From: Anaerolineae bacterium
GTDB taxonomy: Bacteria; Chloroflexota; Anaerolineae; Promineifilales; Promineifilaceae
NCBI GenBank assembly: GCA_028277515.1
Contig: JANQGC010000373.1
Span: 1 to 18,375 of the forward strand
Reading direction: 5' to 3'
Length of the DNA: 18,375 nt
In this document: one piece after another, positions 15,411-18,375 of the stretch
How positions within the stretch are numbered: position 1 is the stretch's first letter
Layout of the letters: each line of letters starts with the position of its first letter
Position numbers and translations under genes: made by a program
Notes under the pieces: model-generated
Seen by the model: the letters and a program-made list of their open reading frames with translations, nothing else
Told to the model about the DNA's origin: nothing
Database searches by the model: none

Positions 15411-17213
15411 CTAATTACCCGCCCGAGACCAGTCAGCAATATTCCACAATTCTGTATCCCAGGCGGTCATGCGCACACCCAACAATGTGTTGCTATGTGC
15501 AGAAATGGCGCCGCGATGCACAAGCGGAATCAAGACATAATCTTGCATGAGCATATCATTCAACCGGATAACCAGCCCGGCCCGCTTCTCCATTCCCGTT
15601 GTCGCCGATAATTCCTCAACCAGGGCATCATATTCCGGGTTGCAGTATCTCGGCCGATTATTGCCCAGCCATTGGTTAGCCCGCCGGGCAATTTCCGAAC
15701 ATTGCCACCAGGCCATATAAGGTTCCGGATCGCTGCCGGAAAAGTTTTGAGTGTACATTTCTATGTCAGCATAAAATTTTCCATAGGTGTTAGGGCTTTC
15801 CGGATCGCTGCCAAAGAATTCCGCCCCGTCAATATCTTTCAGTTCGGTTTCAACGCCGATTTGGTCCCACCACTCTTCGATCAACGCCTGCGTGCTCTGG
15901 CGAACGGCATTCGTAGAGGTTTGAAAAAGGAGGCTTAATCGAACACCATCTTTTTGCCGGATGCCATCAGCTCCTCTCTCCCACCCGGCCTCATCCAGGA
16001 TCTGGTTAGCCAACTCGATATTCTGGCCAAGGCATTCGTCATTATTCGTCGATACAAAGATGGTTGGCGCCGGAACAATATTGCAGGTCGGTTTGCCGGC
16101 CTGCCCGTAGAGTTGAGTAGCAATTGCATCCCGGTCTATCGCCAGCGAGAGTGCCCGGCGGACCGCTGGGTCGGTTAAGAAAGGATGGGGATTGGGGTCA
16201 TCGGCCGTCCATTCCGAGCGTCTTTCGCCTAATTCGGGATTGGGATTGGTGAAATTAACGATTAAACGCTCGACAGATGGACCAAAAGTCGTGACTACTT
16301 TTCCGATCCCGGCCGACTCCATTTCGTTCAAAATTTGCGGCTCTACCTGCAAGTTCCAGGCATAATCCGCCTCACCGGTTTCCAATACAGTGCGGGCAGC
16401 TGAGACCGCGCCATCGCTGCCTCTTAAGATGACCTCTGAGAAGAACGGCTTATGGATGTCCCGGTAGTTGGGATTGGCCTCATATAGGACTTCCTGCTCA
16501 GGCTGAAAATCGGCAACCTGGAAAGGTCCCGTTCCGATCGGCCGAAAATTCTGATCGTGACAATCCTGGGCCGGCGCGCCCAGACAATCCGCAAATTGAT
16601 TTTTCTGAATGATCGGTGCCTCTGCGGCCACAAAGGGTCCATAAGGGTATGGTTTGGGCACCGTGAAGTTTACCTTGATAGTTAAAGGGTCCAGCGCCTC
16701 TACATTCGCCACATCTGCGAATTGGGTGATTGAGCTACACCCGCTCTCCGGATGGAGGCAGTACTCCGCGGTAAACACCACATCTTCCGCCGTCAATGGC
16801 ATGCCATCAGACCAGGTGATGCCCTCTTGCAACCGCCAGGTGATACTCATATGATCTTCGGAAATACCCCCATTCTCAACGGTTGGAATCTCTTCGGCCA
16901 GCCAGGGAACAAGCTTGCCGGCCTCATCATAGCGGGCTAAAGGTTCTAGTACGATAGAAGATGCCTCAATGTCCTTCGTTCCTACGGCGAGATACGGGTT
17001 AAGGATTGAGGGGGCTTGCCAGTAGACGAGCGTCAGCAGACCACTTGAGCCACGAGCGCTTGTAACAGATTCTTCAACGACTTCCACTTCACGCGTCACT
17101 TCAACTTCATTTTCTACGATACGGGTGACTTCAACAATCTGTGTTTGGCAAGCGATGAGAAGGATACTCATCATCGCTACCAGTAGCAGGATTAATGTCT
17201 TCCAAAACTTCAA
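15411..17213 (-). CDS. Peptide/oligopeptide ABC transporter substrate-binding lipoprotein
   Basis: 600 aa, family 5 extracellular solute-binding protein (SBP_bac_5, DppA/OppA type). Lipobox LLIAC (Cys22) anchors it outside the membrane. Residues 24-45 are a VEVTR-type repeat (QIVEVTRIVENEVEVTREVE), a linker typical of Chloroflexota binding proteins. Family landmarks: LEPLARYDEAGKLVPWLAEE, ITWSDGMPLTAEDVVFTAEY, GTGPFQV, VRRALSLAIDRDAIATQLYG and ANQILDEAGWERGADGI. The start is TTG 17213, because an in-frame TGA lies just upstream and AGAGGTGA precedes it. It begins 16 bases after the MocR-type gene and is probably co-transcribed. No permease or ATPase gene follows, so it either serves a distant transporter or is an orphan. 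The ligand is likely a peptide, but this family also binds other solutes. Confidence 0.92.
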   Translation of the reverse strand: MKFWKTLILLLVAMMSILLIACQTQIVEVTRIVENEVEVTREVEVVEESVTSARGSSGLLTLVYWQAPSILNPYLAVGTKDIEASSIVLEPLARYDEAGKLVPWLAEEIPTVENGGISEDHMSITWRLQEGITWSDGMPLTAEDVVFTAEYCLHPESGCSSITQFADVANVEALDPLTIKVNFTVPKPYPYGPFVAAEAPIIQKNQFADCLGAPAQDCHDQNFRPIGTGPFQVADFQPEQEVLYEANPNYRDIHKPFFSEVILRGSDGAVSAARTVLETGEADYAWNLQVEPQILNEMESAGIGKVVTTFGPSVERLIVNFTNPNPELGERRSEWTADDPNPHPFLTDPAVRRALSLAIDRDAIATQLYGQAGKPTCNIVPAPTIFVSTNNDECLGQNIELANQILDEAGWERGADGIRQKDGVRLSLLFQTSTNAVRQSTQALIEEWWDQIGVETELKDIDGAEFFGSDPESPNTYGKFYADIEMYTQNFSGSDPEPYMAWWQCSEIARRANQWLGNNRPRYCNPEYDALVEELSATTGMEKRAGLVIRLNDMLMQDYVLIPLVHRGAISAHSNTLLGVRMTAWDTELWNIADWSRAGN

Positions 17214-17216
17214 AAT

Positions 17217-17224
17217 TCACCTCT
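17217..17224 (-). promoter_or_regulatory. Ribosome binding site supporting a TTG start
   Basis: The minus strand reads AGAGGTGA 3 bases before TTG 17213, within the 16-bp gap after the upstream stop. It decides the start of the binding protein. Confidence 0.7.
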
Positions 17225-17229
17225 ATTAT

Positions 17230-18375
17230 TCAACCTTGCAAGGCTTGGGCCAACCGCTGTACGCCACATTCAATTTCTTCCTTATCTATCCCAGCATACC
17301 CCAGCAGCAAGGCGCCACCTTGACCGGACTCAATATTAAATGAAGAGAGGGGAGCTGCATCAACATCAAAAGTCGCCGCCCGGTGTGATGCCCACTGATC
17401 GTCTACTCCGTCCGGCAGCCAACCTAAAAGATGCATACCGGCTTCCTCCGGCTGCACTTCCAACAATCCAGCTAGATATTTTCGGGCTGATGAGACCAAT
17501 CGCTCCTGTCGATCCGCATAAAGGCCGCGCATGCAGCGAATATGTCTTGTAAAATGCCCTTCATTAATAAAAGCGGCCAAAGCTCTTTGCTCAAGCAGCG
17601 GTGGATGTTGGGAAGAAAACTTCCGGGCGGCGTGAAAAGCGTCGACCAGGTCGGGTGGAACAACCAGGTATCCCAGGCGCAAGGCGGGAAACATGACCTT
17701 GCTAAATGTTCCTAAATAGATAACCCGGTTGTGGCTATCGATTCCCTGTAAAGAAGCCATCGGCCGTCCCGTATAACGATATTCGCTATCATAATCATCT
17801 TCAAGGATCCAGGCCCGCGCCTGATAAGCCCACTCTAACAAAGCCAAACGACGCTCCAAACTTGTTGTTACCCCTAGCGGGAATTGATGTGACGGCGTTA
17901 CAAAGGCTAAGCGGGCATCGTGACAACGTTCGATACCTGCCGCTACCTGCAACCCCTCCCTGTCCACCGGGACAGGAATAATCTGCACCGCGCTTCCTAG
18001 AAATCCACCAATCGCGCCCGTATAACCCGGATCTTCAATCCACACCTTGTCACCGGGATCGAGGATGACCTTGGCTACAAGATTGATCCCTTGTTGCGAC
18101 CCGGTGACCATGATAATTTGCCGCGCCGTACAGCGCACGCCACGGGCCGTAGCCAAATAACCGGCAATCGCCTCCCGCAGCTCGGCACATTCACCATAAT
18201 TCAAAAATTCATCAGAGCAACGCCGCCAACTTCGCGTCAACAGCCGGCCCCAAATATCTTTGGGAAAGGCATTTAGAGCAGGAATCCCTTCCTTAAAAGC
18301 GCGAGGTTTATCACCAGGATGGGCGGATAGCTGCGTAGGCATGCGTGGCACTTCAGCTAGCATCTTGAGCGCCCT
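17230..18375 (-). CDS. MocR/PdxR-type GntR-aminotransferase regulator (5' end cut by window edge)
   Basis: About 381 codons visible, open to the window edge, so the start is outside. What is seen is the fold-type I aminotransferase domain: FLNYGECAELREAIAGYL, VTGSQQGINLVAKVILDPGD, WIEDPGYTGA, VTPSHQFPLGVTTSLERR, ILEDDYDSEYRY and IYLGTFSKVMFPALRLGYLV. The Lys of TFSK (about residue 222 from the ATG at 18363) is the PLP Schiff-base lysine. VTPSHQFPLG and the EDDYDSEYRY stretch are diagnostic of MocR-type regulators, which carry a GntR winged helix before this domain; that part would lie beyond 18375. The ATG at 18363 is internal to such a protein. Members sense PLP or amino acid aldimines and control vitamin B6, GABA, taurine or transport genes. 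The co-directional binding protein right behind it is a plausible target. Confidence 0.88.
   Translation of the reverse strand, partial: RALKMLAEVPRMPTQLSAHPGDKPRAFKEGIPALNAFPKDIWGRLLTRSWRRCSDEFLNYGECAELREAIAGYLATARGVRCTARQIIMVTGSQQGINLVAKVILDPGDKVWIEDPGYTGAIGGFLGSAVQIIPVPVDREGLQVAAGIERCHDARLAFVTPSHQFPLGVTTSLERRLALLEWAYQARAWILEDDYDSEYRYTGRPMASLQGIDSHNRVIYLGTFSKVMFPALRLGYLVVPPDLVDAFHAARKFSSQHPPLLEQRALAAFINEGHFTRHIRCMRGLYADRQERLVSSARKYLAGLLEVQPEEAGMHLLGWLPDGVDDQWASHRAATFDVDAAPLSSFNIESGQGGALLLGYAGIDKEEIECGVQRLAQALQG

Noticed and set aside
17100..17150. Repeat of VEVTR units as a DNA-level tandem repeat
   Set aside because: It is a protein linker repeat inside the binding protein, typical of the lineage, and not a separate DNA element.
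1..18375. CRISPR array, rRNA, tRNA, integrase or transposase
   Set aside because: No regularly spaced repeats, no cloverleaf or rRNA-like stretches, and no recognisable mobile-element proteins were seen.

Overview
The window looks like a chromosomal segment of a Chloroflexota bacterium (Anaerolineae or a related class). This placement is an inference, not a proof. It rests on an oligopeptide-binding lipoprotein whose mature N-terminus is a VEVTR-type hydrophobic/acidic repeat, a large MalT-type (LAL) LuxR regulator, several extracytoplasmic c-type cytochromes, and dispersed non-coding intergenic repeats. No rRNA, tRNA, CRISPR array, transposase or integrase was found. Both ends of the window cut through genes.

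Layout, left to right. (1) 2-1021: 3' part of an adenosine deaminase family gene. (2) 1022-2497: a repeat copy, two promoter candidates, a DJ-1/PfpI-type gene broken by a -1 frameshift at an A5 tract, and an FG-GAP-like remnant. (3) 2498-7370: two secreted heme proteins on the + strand, a 559-aa monoheme protein and a 918-aa hexaheme lipoprotein. They are separated by a 436-bp gap holding an inverted repeat copy, a small MITE-like repeat and a hairpin-rich leader. (4) 7461-8386, minus strand: an EamA/DMT exporter with an amber stop before its last helix and an N-terminal homopolymer frameshift. (5) 8502-8639: a short ORF that is a diverged duplicate of the C-terminus of the hexaheme cytochrome. 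(6) 8706-11507: LAL regulator, probably leaderless. (7) 11508-12106: AT-rich gap with a broken ORF. (8) 12107-15082: a compact + strand cluster of an SH3b-domain protein, a small unknown protein, a C-terminal fragment of a copper-amine-oxidase-like protein, and a diheme lipoprotein cytochrome. (9) 15411 to the end, minus strand: a MocR-type aminotransferase regulator (cut by the window edge) followed 16 bp later by an orphan peptide-binding lipoprotein.

Functionally the core is redox: three exported heme proteins, one copper-oxidase-like fragment, and an oxidative-stress-type DJ-1 relative. No quinone-interacting membrane subunit, heme-lyase or terminal reductase is visible, so the electron donors and acceptors cannot be named. 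The region also carries several broken genes, with indels at homopolymers, an amber stop, C-terminal fragments and remnants. That could reflect active decay and rearrangement or base-level assembly errors, and read mapping would separate the two.
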